DNA from: Elysia marginata
Lineage: Eukaryota > Mollusca > Gastropoda > Plakobranchidae
Reading direction: 5' to 3'
Assembly (NCBI GenBank): GCA_019649035.1
Contig: BMAT01006728.1
Location: 96,320 to 135,928, forward strand
DNA: 39,609 bases
Under the pieces are notes generated by a model, which had not been told where the DNA came from, did not search any database, and saw only the letters and a program-made list of their open reading frames with translations. Position numbers and translations under genes: made by a program. Position 1 is the first letter of the stretch. The number at the start of each line of letters is the position of its first letter. Positions 32,101 to 39,609 of the stretch are shown piece by piece.

Positions 32101-34564
32101 ATAGTGATTGACTAATGTGATTGAAAGTAAAGATAGCAAAATAAAAGGAAACAATTTTAGAAAATTCATAAATTTTTATGAAAACTGAAAACAAAGAAAA
32201 AACATTATATCAGTCAGCTGTTTTAAATTTTTTCCTCTAGGCCCTGTTTGGATTGTATCTTATACTGGTGAACTCCAACAATCCTGATCAGCAAACTATT
32301 GAATCTTACTGCAGTAAATAATATCATAAGCTCCTCACATCTATAGGCCTTTGTCTTTCAAGCAAATCCACATACTCTTGTACCAAGGATGCATCATTGG
32401 ACAGGACTGGATCAGCTTTAAAATGACTTCTGCAGAAGAGGAACATTGAAGATACATATGAATATATAACTTTCTCTGATATAGATAAACTTCACACACT
32501 CTAATTGTTTTGCATCCACGGTGAATGAGTTGGATGTTGGAATAATCACCTTAAAAAGTGTTGCTGTTTCGAACAAGACATTTCTCTAGCTTCCAAGTGT
32601 ACAAACATTCATAAATTTACCAATATTTTGAGCGAAATTATTAAAATTTTTGTTCATTCAAATTATAGAGTAAAAGAATTAGACCTTTTAATGGCGTTTT
32701 CTCAAATGGGAATTTCTGACTTCTGACTCATTCACTTTGGACACAAGACAAGAAAACTCAAATTGTTGTTCAGTTTCACTATGCAAAACATATCTTTTTT
32801 CATACTAAAACTAGCCACAGTATATCAAGTTTTCCTTGAATGCATTGGGAAAAATCAATGTGTTTGAGAAAGGGGTGTTTGATATTTCATTTCAAGGGCA
32901 GTTCTCATAACCAAGTTGCCTTTTTCTCCTAATAACTGGGTGTGAAAAAAAGTCAGATGGGGGCTGGGAGCAGAAACTGTATCATTAGTGTGGTCATGTT
33001 TGCGATAAGCTAATCTAGCAAAAGCAAGCATCTTTGTTTGACCAGGTATGCTAAGGCTGTACTGGATATGTGGAAAGTTAGTAACATCTACAGCTGTATA
33101 ACTACACTGGAGACCAACACAGACTATAAAAAAAAGATTGGGACTGAACTGTCCTGAGTTTATTTGGAGTTCAAAAAAACTCAATACATCAATGAGAGCA
33201 AATCAGAGAGTTTGGTGGTACATAAAACTAAATAAAAGAAATTGACAGGGAGAAGCAAAGTATTTTGACAAATTTGTAATTTTTCGAGGGTTCAGTGTTT
33301 GAAAATATTCTGCTTAACTGTACATATAAATATAAAATCTTGAATTTTTAATTTCTTTAAGAAAACATCAATAAAAAACTATTGTATTAAAATCAACAAA
33401 GACAAAATAAATTAGCAATGTCCAGTAACAGTTGACAGAGATTAAAAAATCAAACTACATGGCAAGGGTTTAACATTCTTTGATAAGAAAAAATCTCACC
33501 TTAGGCAGTCTTTAAGCTTTGATACCTTCACAGCTACATCAGTTGAGGGAAGCGCTAACTGATATTTACAAATCTGAAAAAAAATGGATCCTACTTATTT
33601 TATGATTGACACTGTCATGGATACTAATAGTGTAAACTGATAATTTCTCCCAATTTAAAACAATAAGAAACATAAGTATCTTTAAAAGGCCTTTTCTCTA
33701 ATCAAAATTCCAACATTCAACTCATTTTAACTCGTCGGGATACATATGCAGTTTTTGTTTGAGCTGGCATCATTGAAAAGCTTTCATCTTTCACGGGGCA
33801 GCGTGGCGGAGTGGTTAGGGTGTCTAACTCGAGATCTGGAGGTCATGGGTTCGATTGCTGACCATGCCATGTTGCAATTGCCTTGGGAAAGCAATTTACC
33901 CTAACTTTTGCCAGTCCACGCACCTGTAAAATGGGTACTCAGCTACAGGCTTCAAATGTGCTGGTCTGCTGGGGCATTTGTGGCGCTGCTCTGTGGCGAC
34001 ACAGTTTCGCTGAGTAACGAAGACAAATTTCCCGGAAGGGATTAATGTAACATATAAAAATAAAATTTAAAAAACAAAAATAAAAAGTCGTAGTTCAGTT
34101 CTTTCCCCTTGAAAAACATAGTAATCAACACAAGATAATCCATAAAAGATCAAATATGTCCTGAATGTCCCAAGGAATTTGCATTCAGCTAAGAAACTTA
34201 CATATAAAGGTTTAGACACATGGGTAACAATTGATTCCTCTAGAATACAATTCCACCAATCATAAACCTAAAAGAAAGAAGTTTTGTGTTTGAAACTGAT
34301 TTCATTTAAATTCCCAAAATCAGTTGCAGTTTCATGTGGCAGAACACTATATATGCTGTTGTTGTTGTTTTTTTGACGACTGATTAATCATAATTATGTC
34401 ACTGGGTTAGTTTCCCAGTTTCCCTCAGGAAGGCAACACTGGTCTGCAGATTTGTCTGTAGGAATTTTAGGGTGGGCCTTGGCCGGGGACACTGGAAATC
34501 CGGGACCGGCAGCCGAAGTAAACAAAGATTTGAGTGGGCTTATGATCAGCCCATTCGTCGCCAT
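26153..34564 (-). CDS. VIPAS39: VIPAS39 / SPE-39-like protein (VPS33B partner), 11 exons
   Basis: Family role: SPE-39 binds the SM protein VPS33B (CHEVI complex) and acts in endolysosomal and secretory vesicle trafficking. Exons on the minus strand: 34564-34403, 34267-34202, 33573-33500, 32429-32339, 31575-31441, 31099-31058, 30663-30574, 29730-29644, 29005-28916, 27847-27743, 26170-26153. All introns are GT-AG and all phases agree, giving 319 residues plus TAA. Residues about 130-319 follow the family closely: FPRKRSLIDMPVVTTLYYCC, SDKQFTWTAIGARAKLRQW, AAIGFDKVVAILHRNGAPQ, VDNVEQRLSLA and a terminal IKWK, the Vps16 carboxy-terminal-type region. As I recall the family, vertebrate proteins are near 490 residues, so the amino end here is short. 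The start ATG at 34564 has a strong context (GCGGCGATGG). Residues 1-76 are not recognisably conserved and the donor of exon 1 (GTGACA) is weak, so the 5' end is the least certain part. Confidence 0.88.
26171..27742 (-). other. VIPAS39 last intron, with a SINE-like tail and GC-rich patch
   Basis: A 1572-base intron. A GC-richer patch at about 27175-27430 is followed by AGATCTAG-type words and a SINE-like tail with an ATT microsatellite. No exon seen. Confidence 0.6.
27484..27568 (+). mobile_element. SINE-type 3' tail with ATT microsatellite
   Basis: GTAAAGCGCTCTGAGCCTGAG, then GAGCTCTATAGAAATGATAT and a run of ATT units: the usual 3' tail layout of many invertebrate SINEs. No tRNA-like head with clear A and B boxes was identified upstream, so the left limit is unknown. 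Confidence 0.5.
27743..27847 (-). CDS. VIPAS39: VIPAS39 exon 10
   Basis: Acceptor CCTTTAG, donor GTAAGA, phase 0. Codes ALVALKNRAELEQLAAKLD and YAFDVLHTS, matching the LKDRQQL..Y helix near the family's carboxy end. The next intron upstream (27848-28915) shows only AT-rich DNA. Confidence 0.9.
28916..29005 (-). CDS. VIPAS39: VIPAS39 exon 9
   Basis: Acceptor CTTCAG, donor GTGAGT, phase 0. Codes ILQKYLGLVDNVEQRLSLAK and QIAVID, strongly family-like (ILQ-YV-LV-DV--RL-LA). The intron upstream (29006-29643) holds nothing recognised. Confidence 0.93.
29644..29730 (-). CDS. VIPAS39: VIPAS39 exon 8
   Basis: Acceptor TTTTTCAG, donor GTTAGT, phase 0. Codes GWFGKTQLKAAIGFDKVVAI and LHRNGAPQD, the family's WLG..K..IGF.RVV.ILH.N.AP block. 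The 843-base intron upstream shows nothing further. Confidence 0.93.
30574..30663 (-). CDS. VIPAS39: VIPAS39 exon 7
   Basis: Acceptor CTACCAG, donor GTTTAA (weak), phase 0. Codes LSDKQFTWTAIGARAKLRQW and KDIETLLTAK, matching the DKQ..LTALAARAKLR.W.D block of the family. Confidence 0.92.
31058..31099 (-). CDS. VIPAS39: VIPAS39 exon 6 (14 codons)
   Basis: Acceptor TTCTCTCAG, donor GTAAAG, phase 0. Codes NSLASPTAIRKRHE, corresponding to the SSP.NL.K segment ahead of the DKQ block. Confidence 0.82.
31441..31575 (-). CDS. VIPAS39: VIPAS39 exon 5
   Basis: Acceptor TGTAAAG (poor pyrimidine tract), donor GTAAGT, phase 0. Codes ESDAGLEASGRSALFKDFPR, then KRSLIDMPVVTTLYYCCLYH, the best family match in the gene (PRK.SIL.MPLVTTLFY.C.YHY). 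The intron upstream (31576-32338) has nothing recognised. Confidence 0.94.
32339..32429 (-). CDS. VIPAS39: VIPAS39 exon 4
   Basis: Acceptor TCTGCAG, donor GTGAGG; one base completes the preceding codon. Codes SHFKADPVLSNDASLVQEYV and DLLERQRPID, matching the family's ...Y.LLERQ.I.E segment. Confidence 0.88.
32430..33499 (-). other. VIPAS39 intron 3
   Basis: A 1070-base intron. A stretch at 32688-32790 resembles 2985-3050 (shared AATGGCGT, TCTCAAAT and TGGAC.CAA words), perhaps an old dispersed repeat. A 109-codon open frame on the minus strand (33184-32855) has no recognisable content. Confidence 0.45.
33500..33573 (-). CDS. VIPAS39: VIPAS39 exon 3
   Basis: Acceptor TTTTTCAG, donor GTGAGA, leaving two bases. 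Codes ICKYQLALPSTDVAVKVSKL and KDCL. Family likeness is weak, but phase continuity and strong splice sites support it. Confidence 0.8.
33574..34201 (-). other. VIPAS39 intron 2, largely a SINE
   Basis: A 628-base intron; nearly half is the tRNA-derived SINE at 33794-34086 in the opposite orientation. Confidence 0.8.
33794..34086 (+). mobile_element. tRNA-derived SINE, apparently full length
   Basis: The head carries a perfect A box (TGGCGGAGTGG) and, 40 bases on, a B box with one mismatch (GGTTCGATTGC), the RNA polymerase III promoter layout of a tRNA. The anticodon arm and acceptor stem do not pair properly, so this is not a tRNA gene. The body contains ACCTGTAAAATGGGTAC, a word common in invertebrate SINEs, and it ends in an A-rich tail. 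No clear target duplication was found. Confidence 0.82.
34202..34267 (-). CDS. VIPAS39: VIPAS39 exon 2
   Basis: Acceptor TTCTTTTAG, donor GTAAGT, phase 0 at both ends. Codes VYDWWNCILEESIVTHVSKP and LY. Not recognisably conserved; kept for its strong splice sites and matching phase. Confidence 0.75.
34403..34564 (-). CDS. VIPAS39: VIPAS39 exon 1 (candidate start exon)
   Basis: 54 codons from ATG in a strong start context; begins MATNGLIISPLKSLFTSAAG. CpG-richer than the other exons, as first exons often are. The donor GTGACA is weak but gives the phase 0 that exon 2 needs. No family likeness. Confidence 0.6.
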
Positions 34565-35422
34565 CGCCGCGTAGTTCAAGCTTGGTTTTCTCTTTTGTCT
34601 TCTTGGATCCTCTGGATTACTTTTGATCGCTATTTTTTGTGTTCTTGGATTCTAACATTCTGATTCGTGCAAGGTGTGGTTATAATCTGTAAAATGAAAT
34701 TCCACATAAGAAGATGTGTAGATCGAGAATCTAGATCTAGATTTTAAATCATTCAAGCTTGTTGTAGGCCCTAACTGTAAATTGTAAGTTGTACTTGTAC
34801 AGTTGTAGGCTCAATTCTGGATAGATCAGCTTTAGAATCTAGGCTACGTTGTTAACAGTCCTGATATTTAATCTAGAATCTGAAAACCAGATTTAAATCT
34901 AATATATTAGAATCTAGATCTACAGATAATTGGCTGGAGGAATCTAGAGAATCGACATTCTCAGATGATTGGAACTGTTTAAAAATTGAGAGATCTGTTT
35001 TTAAAAATTGAGTCAAATCAAGGTTAAATTTAAATTGCAAAGTTAAAAGAAAATTCAGTGAGATTGAGTCTCAAGATTAGTAAATTAGGACTAGATCTAT
35101 GCCTGGGCTAGATTTAGATGAATTTACAAATCTATTAATCTTTTGATGCTTGAAGTGGTCTTAACTTGATTAGCCTCCATCTCAGTTCAATTCTTAAACC
35201 TTAAACCTTGGTTCTAGCTAGATATAAATTTAGATAGATCTTAGAGTGGAGATAGGACTGAAGATTTTAGAGATCTCTAGATTGCAAGTCATTTTTCAAT
35301 TCAAGTGGTGAATTATCATTTTGTGCGTAGCATAACACGCCATCGGTGCAGTTTTAAACATTATAAATATCCTTCATTCTAATCTACTAGATTACAGTGT
35401 ACGCTTGAAGATTGACTTTAAA
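34565..35422. promoter_or_regulatory. Head-to-head intergenic region, candidate bidirectional promoter
   Basis: 858 bases separate the start codons of the minus-strand VIPAS39-like gene and the plus-strand THAP gene. The stretch is packed with AGATCTAG/TCTAGAT words (34720-34745, 34890-34925, 35090, 35220, 35270). No TATA box can be assigned with confidence; TATAAATAT at 35363 is about 60 bases before the THAP ATG. Promoter function is inferred from geometry. Confidence 0.5.
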
Positions 35423-36437
35423 ATGCCTCGTAAATGCTCTGTGGCTGGTTGCAACACTGGCTATGATACCGAAAGAAAGACACGAATAGGTGACTTAAAA
35501 ATTTCCACATTCGCGTTTCCTTCAGATTACAATGAAAGATTAGAATGGGTGAAAGCAATCCCCAACACAGAAAAAACAGTCGACAACATCACAAAGGACA
35601 TGTGCATCTGTGCTCTGCACTGGCCTGAAGATGTTTGTTTGAAAAAAAGGAACAAATATTGGGTACCTGCTGTACCACCTTCAATCTTCCCAAACATCAA
35701 CAAATCACAGCTTCCACCTCTGCCCTCTACACCTCGGTCAGGTAGAGCCTTATTGTCTACAAGAAATCCTCCTGTAGATCAACTGGAGCTGTACAAGCAG
35801 CAACAAAGTTTTTCTTGTTCCAAGAACTTTCTGCAGGAGTTTGTTTCACGGCTACAAAAGACACGAAATGTTTTTTCTGAAACTAACAAAAGTGAGATAA
35901 TTCGCTTTAGCAAGGACAGAAATGGTGCCATTTTTGACTTCTCTATATTTTTTTCTGTACACTTCAAGACACAAGAGCATCAAGTGTGTACTAAAGTGTT
36001 TTTTGAAGCCTTTAAAGGTATAAAGTCTGTGTCAGTCCCCTTTCTAAACAATGACTGCATCAGAGAGTGGTGTCAACTTGACGAGTTGATAAAGTTTGTG
36101 TGTGGTGGCAATGAGGAACTTTATGTTGATAAAAAACAACAGTTCTTGGAGAGACAAATAACTTTGTTGAACTCACCCAAGAATTGCAAAATATATAATC
36201 AGCAAGATATGTGTGAGGCTGTTTCCTGGTGCACAAGATCTCGTACGCTCTACTTCCAACTCAGGAACAATCTGGTTCTTCCCTCGGAAGCAACCATTCA
36301 AAAGATAACTCGTATCTCGAAAAATCTTGAGGATGACGAGATTTATGCAGCCTTCTTCAGAGGGCAAGATGAAAGGAGCAAGGCATGCTTTCTGATTGTC
36401 AATGAGATATACGTGAAAGCTACAATCTCATATTCAA
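35423..36437 (+). CDS. THAP transposase exon 1: THAP finger, linker, catalytic start
   Basis: The ATG at 35423 gives the canonical MPRKCSVAGC start; the upstream in-frame TTG is ignored. Fully open for 338 codons. After the finger comes a Pro/Ser linker (about 92-130) and the start of the transposase. Donor GTGAGT inside a Ser codon. Confidence 0.93.
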
Positions 36438-37125
36438 GTGAGTCGGAAATATAATACTTATTACTTAGTTCATTTTATGCAGTTGAATGTTCTTTTTTCA
36501 ATCACTATTTTTTTAACAGATTAAACCCAGATTTTATTATTTGTATATATATTAACTTTTCTTTCATCTTTTTTTTTAAGCGTAGAGTCTATTGAGATGA
36601 AATTTTCAACAAAACATTGTGATGTGTTTTAGAAAATGGAAGGGATACATTGAGTCTCGTAACAGTCTTCTTTTAGTGGTCTTATTTTATTTTTTATAAA
36701 TGAAAATACGTTGTCCACAATCACATTCGACAAAATGACGACATATTTTGACAGCCTCATATGTATACTCTGTATATGAAGTTATTTTTTCAATCATAAT
36801 ATTTTTTAACAGCTAAGTTCAATCATTATTTCCTTGTTTTTAATACATAAATCTTTTTTGTTTTAATTTTAAAAGCCGCAATGTGAGTCTGTTATTAATT
36901 TTTTTATATGAAATACAGATTTTCTAGATTTGTGTTGAATTATGAATATGCGCTATGAAAATGCAATAAAACAGTGATAATTCAAAACAGTTTTGTACTT
37001 TTAAAATTTTTTTTCTTTTTGATTTTCTAATCTTTCTCTTTACTCAAAGATTTTATACCACTATTATTAGACAAAAATCTTACCTAACTAAGTAATTATT
37101 TAGTTGTCTTTTTTTTTTATTTCAG
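36438..37125 (+). other. THAP transposase intron
   Basis: 688 bases, GTGAGT to TTTCAG after a long T tract, very AT-rich with nothing else recognised. Reading through from exon 1 stops six codons later at 36452, giving a 343-residue protein with only the THAP finger and linker, if the intron is retained. Confidence 0.85.
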
Positions 37126-38567
37126 GTGGTCAGCTTCTGGGCTATGCATCAGACAAAGAAGGCAAAATAGCCAATACTCTCTTGTGTGTCATGGTCAAGT
37201 GCCTATTCAGTGGGAAAAAGTTCGTTGCTAAGCTGATCCCTTGCCACGCCCTAAAAGCCCACTTCCAGTACAAGGTCGTCTCGCATCTTGTTGGATCGTT
37301 GGAAAAAGCGGGAGGTAAAGTTATTGGAATCATCAACGACAACAACAAAGTGAATCAGAATTACTTTACCCTTTTTCCAGGCTTCAACCAAGCAACATCT
37401 TGGGTGGTTCCATCTTTGGGTGATCAAGCAAGGCCAATGTTTCTGCTATTTGATTCTGTCCATTTGATAAAAAATGTCAGAAACAACCGGATCACTGAGA
37501 AGTGCCAGAAACTGAGCTACCCAGCTGGAAATGACGAACTTAAAGTAGCTGACTGGTCTGCAATCGATGAGCTTCAAAAACCAAAGGAAACCAATGCAGC
37601 TGTTAAGCTCTCTAAGCTTACAAAGGCTTCTGTTCAGCCCACAAACCAAGAAAAGCAAAAAGTGTCCCTTGCACTTAATGTGTTTTGTGACCAAACACAA
37701 TGTGCTTTGGCAACGTCAAGCCATAGTACACAGAAATGGAAGGATGGTGCTCAATTCATTAGCCTTGTACTTAAATTGTGGAAGCTGTTGAACTGCAAGA
37801 GTCCGGCCCAGCACATCGATCTTCGGGATCCAGATCGAATCCCGATTGATAATAGTGACAACGGCACAAGGGCAAAGCAAGTTTTGATGGACTGGGCAAA
37901 TATTGCACAATTGATGAAGGCTTCTGGAAGGCAGCGTATCCAAAAGTTTTCCAGAGACACCGCAGCTGCCCTCTCATGGACCTGTCGAGGTCTATCAGCT
38001 CTTGCAGATTATCTGCTGTCGACAACTGAACAATTCAGACATGACTACGTCTGCTTGGGCATGTGGCAGCAGGATGATTTGGAACACCATTTTGGTCATT
38101 TCAGGCGTTCTGCAGGGTGCAACTATTTCATCACTGTTCGGGAAGTTTTTAACACCCATGCACAAGACAATGAAAGAATGGCCATATAATACATAGCTGG
38201 CTATTTGGCCCATCATCACCCTGAACTATCTGCTGAACCCAACGACAGTGCAGAAATGGAACCATACAGGTGTTATTTTGATGCCATCAACAGAGGAGGA
38301 CTGTCACATCCCTCTGAGCAATGCCTCTATCTGGTCTTGCTCTGCTACTTTTTTTTTGCAAATTGCCAAGAGACCAGTTGCAGGAAAAGGCTCGTGAATG
38401 TTTTCAATGACTTTGCTCCTATTTTTAAATTGGACTTGACACCACCAATACGTGCCCTCAGGCGGATTGTAAACATATTCCTGAAGAACTTCACGAGCAA
38501 GTTTCAGCAGAAACAGAAGGATCAACAGCGGCGCAAGATTGCCAAATTGACATCTTCCTCCTGCTGA
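37126..38567 (+). CDS. THAP transposase exon 2: RNase H-like core and carboxy end
   Basis: Acceptor TTTCAG. Open to a TAA at 38187-38189, then open again in the same frame to TGA at 38565-38567. Carries the hallmark P-type motifs. The part after the stop (YIAGYLAHHHPE to a Lys/Arg-rich end) still reads as normal transposase carboxy terminus, so the stop looks recent. Confidence 0.88.
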
Positions 38568-39200
38568 TCAACGCACCACTAACAAACAGGTAAGGAGTGT
38601 GTTCACTAAGGTTTAAGATGAAAACAAAGGATCATCAATTCTTCCTTTTCTTTCTAAGCTTTATAGTGCTTTAAAATTGAAAAAAATTATGTCAATATCA
38701 CATGATCTTGGAAGCGTTAAAAATCACCAGTATTTATGCTTACAAGTTATATTTTAATCATAATTTCTTCCTTTTCCTTAGCTTTATAGTGCTCTAAATT
38801 AAAAAAAAAATTTTGTGAAAACCACATGATCATGAAAGCATTAATATCACCAGTCTTTATGCTTATATTTTAATCATAATTTTTGCCTTTTAATGTAGCT
38901 TTATACTTATAGTACTTTGAAATTGAATTCTAAATTATTATTGAGTTCTAAATAAATTATTTCTCAATTTTACAATACAATCATTTCAAAGGAGAATGAA
39001 GTTAAGTGTTAATTGCTGCTACATACAATGTTTTAAAATGCTGTTTTAACATTAAGGGGCTTAAAGGTTGTCAATTGCAAATTCAAAATAAATTATTAAC
39101 GCGTTAAGTTTAACTTTATAAAAATTTGCCCTTCTGGTCTTTCAGCTCGTCCTTTATTTTTTTACAAGTTCAGATGCTGTAATCCACCAGTCCTTTTTAG
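38568..39200. other. Region after the transposase, mostly tandem repeat
   Basis: No coding sequence. A donor-like CAGGTAAGG lies at 38587-38595, an AATAAA at 38951-38956, and the 2.4-copy tandem repeat at 38631-38930. Confidence 0.55.
38631..38930. repeat. Tandem repeat, about 2.4 copies of a 120-base unit
   Basis: Units start near 38631, 38758 and 38877. Each opens ATCATAATTTCTTCCTTTT-like and continues AGCTTTATAGTGCT; the first two go on to CACATGATC, ATCACCAGT and TTTATGCTTA. The third copy is partial. Copies differ by small indels, so the duplication is not very recent. Confidence 0.82.
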
Positions 39201-39359
39201 GACTACCTTTCCATTCAGGAATGCCTTGACGGGGCGGAAAGGCTTACAGGTCATTATAATTTAAGACCTAACCAAAATCCTGAGCAAATTATCAAGAACT
39301 GGAGTATTGTGATCATCCGCCTGGATCAAAGCAATGTTCTGTACACTGCCCCTGAAATG
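39201..39359 (+). CDS. Unidentified internal exon (53 codons), gene continues beyond the window
   Basis: Acceptor CCTTTTTAG and donor GTGAGT flank 159 open bases, phase 0 at both ends. The product begins DYLSIQECLDGAERLTGHYN, includes NWSIVIIRLDQSNVLY and ends TAPEM. Base composition is clearly less AT-rich than the flanks. No family recognised. It could be an exon of a gene to the right, or a 3' exon spliced from the donor-like site at 38590. Confidence 0.6.
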
Positions 39360-39609
39360 GTGAGTACTCGATAATATTTTTTATACTTCTCTTTCTTTGT
39401 GTTGTGTGAGAGAAAAACCACACTTTGTGATTCAATTGTAAATTATTTGTTGAAATAACATAGCCATTGTATCACTATCACATTAATATTCTCCTCCCTT
39501 CCTCTCTTATCTCCTCTCCCCCTTTCTCCCTCTCCAGTTTTTTTATTGTGTGTATGTGCAGCTAGTACAAATCTGTATTGTTAAGTGTTTATCATTAATT
39601 ACACCAAAA
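39360..39609. other. Right edge, presumed intron
   Basis: AT-rich with a CT-rich tract at 39490-39540; no coding sequence seen. Confidence 0.5.

Larger units (their letters stand above)
35423..38567 (+). pseudogene. THAP-domain P-element-family transposase (THAP9-like), interrupted by one in-frame stop
   Basis: Two exons, 35423-36437 and 37126-38567, joined in phase (split Ser codon), 818 codons. Residues 1-91 form a C2CH THAP zinc finger: C5, C10, C63, H66, conserved W42 and the AVPPSIFP closing box; THAP domains bind transposon ends or promoters. The rest is P-type transposase: the first RNase H-like strand reads IVNEIYVK (N327, where the family usually has DE), then IINDNNKVNQ (D410), the hallmark FDSVHLIKNVRNN (448-460) and DDLEHHFGHFRR (E658). 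A TAA at 38187-38189 (codon 693) falls just before YIAGYLA, and the same frame then stays open to 38567. No terminal inverted repeats were recognised. Either a decaying transposon or a domesticated THAP gene making a shorter 692-residue product; the former is simpler. Confidence 0.88.

Noticed and set aside
33794-33870. tRNA gene
   Set aside because: A and B boxes are present, but the acceptor and anticodon stems do not pair and a SINE body with an A-rich tail follows.

Overview
Animal nuclear DNA. The sequence is AT-rich and intron-rich, with two recognisable multi-exon host genes and many decayed transposons. Short AGATCTAG/TCTAGATC words cluster near gene starts, and the GalNAc-transferase is of a divergent invertebrate type. 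From general familiarity this suggests a mollusc, probably a gastropod; that is an inference and cannot be proven from the window.

Layout. Bases 1-3564 hold no exon I can support. They contain AGATCTAG-rich DNA, a Tigger-like terminal sequence and a pyrimidine-rich minisatellite. Bases 3565-13932 (+) carry eleven consecutive exons of a polypeptide GalNAc-transferase (GALNT family). All splice phases agree, giving 612 codons from stem to stop. The 5' exon with the membrane anchor is not seen. A 1.06 kb MITE with perfect terminal inverted repeats and an N-gap sits in its seventh intron. Bases 13933-26152 are intergenic and repeat-laden: a decayed non-LTR retrotransposon (-), a second Tigger-type MITE, a decayed tRNA-derived SINE and a possible piggyBac-type remnant. 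Bases 34564-26153 (-) carry an eleven-exon VIPAS39/SPE-39-like gene (VPS33B partner in vesicle trafficking), a 319-residue model with an unusually short amino end. A tRNA-derived SINE lies in its second intron. Bases 34565-35422 are a head-to-head intergenic region packed with AGATCTAG-type words. Bases 35423-38567 (+) are a two-exon THAP-domain P-element-family transposase with one in-frame TAA and an Asn where the family usually has the first catalytic Asp. After it come a 2.4-copy tandem repeat and an unidentified 53-codon exon (39201-39359) whose gene must continue to the right.

The two host genes converge (tail to tail) across the 12 kb repeat-rich interval. Both act in the secretory/endolysosomal system (mucin-type O-glycosylation; CHEVI trafficking complex), but I see no evidence that they are functionally linked here. 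I found no clear undescribed system. The items most worth following up are the degenerating or domesticating THAP transposase and its shared upstream region, the short VIPAS39 amino end, the divergent GALNT active site, and the unassigned terminal exon.
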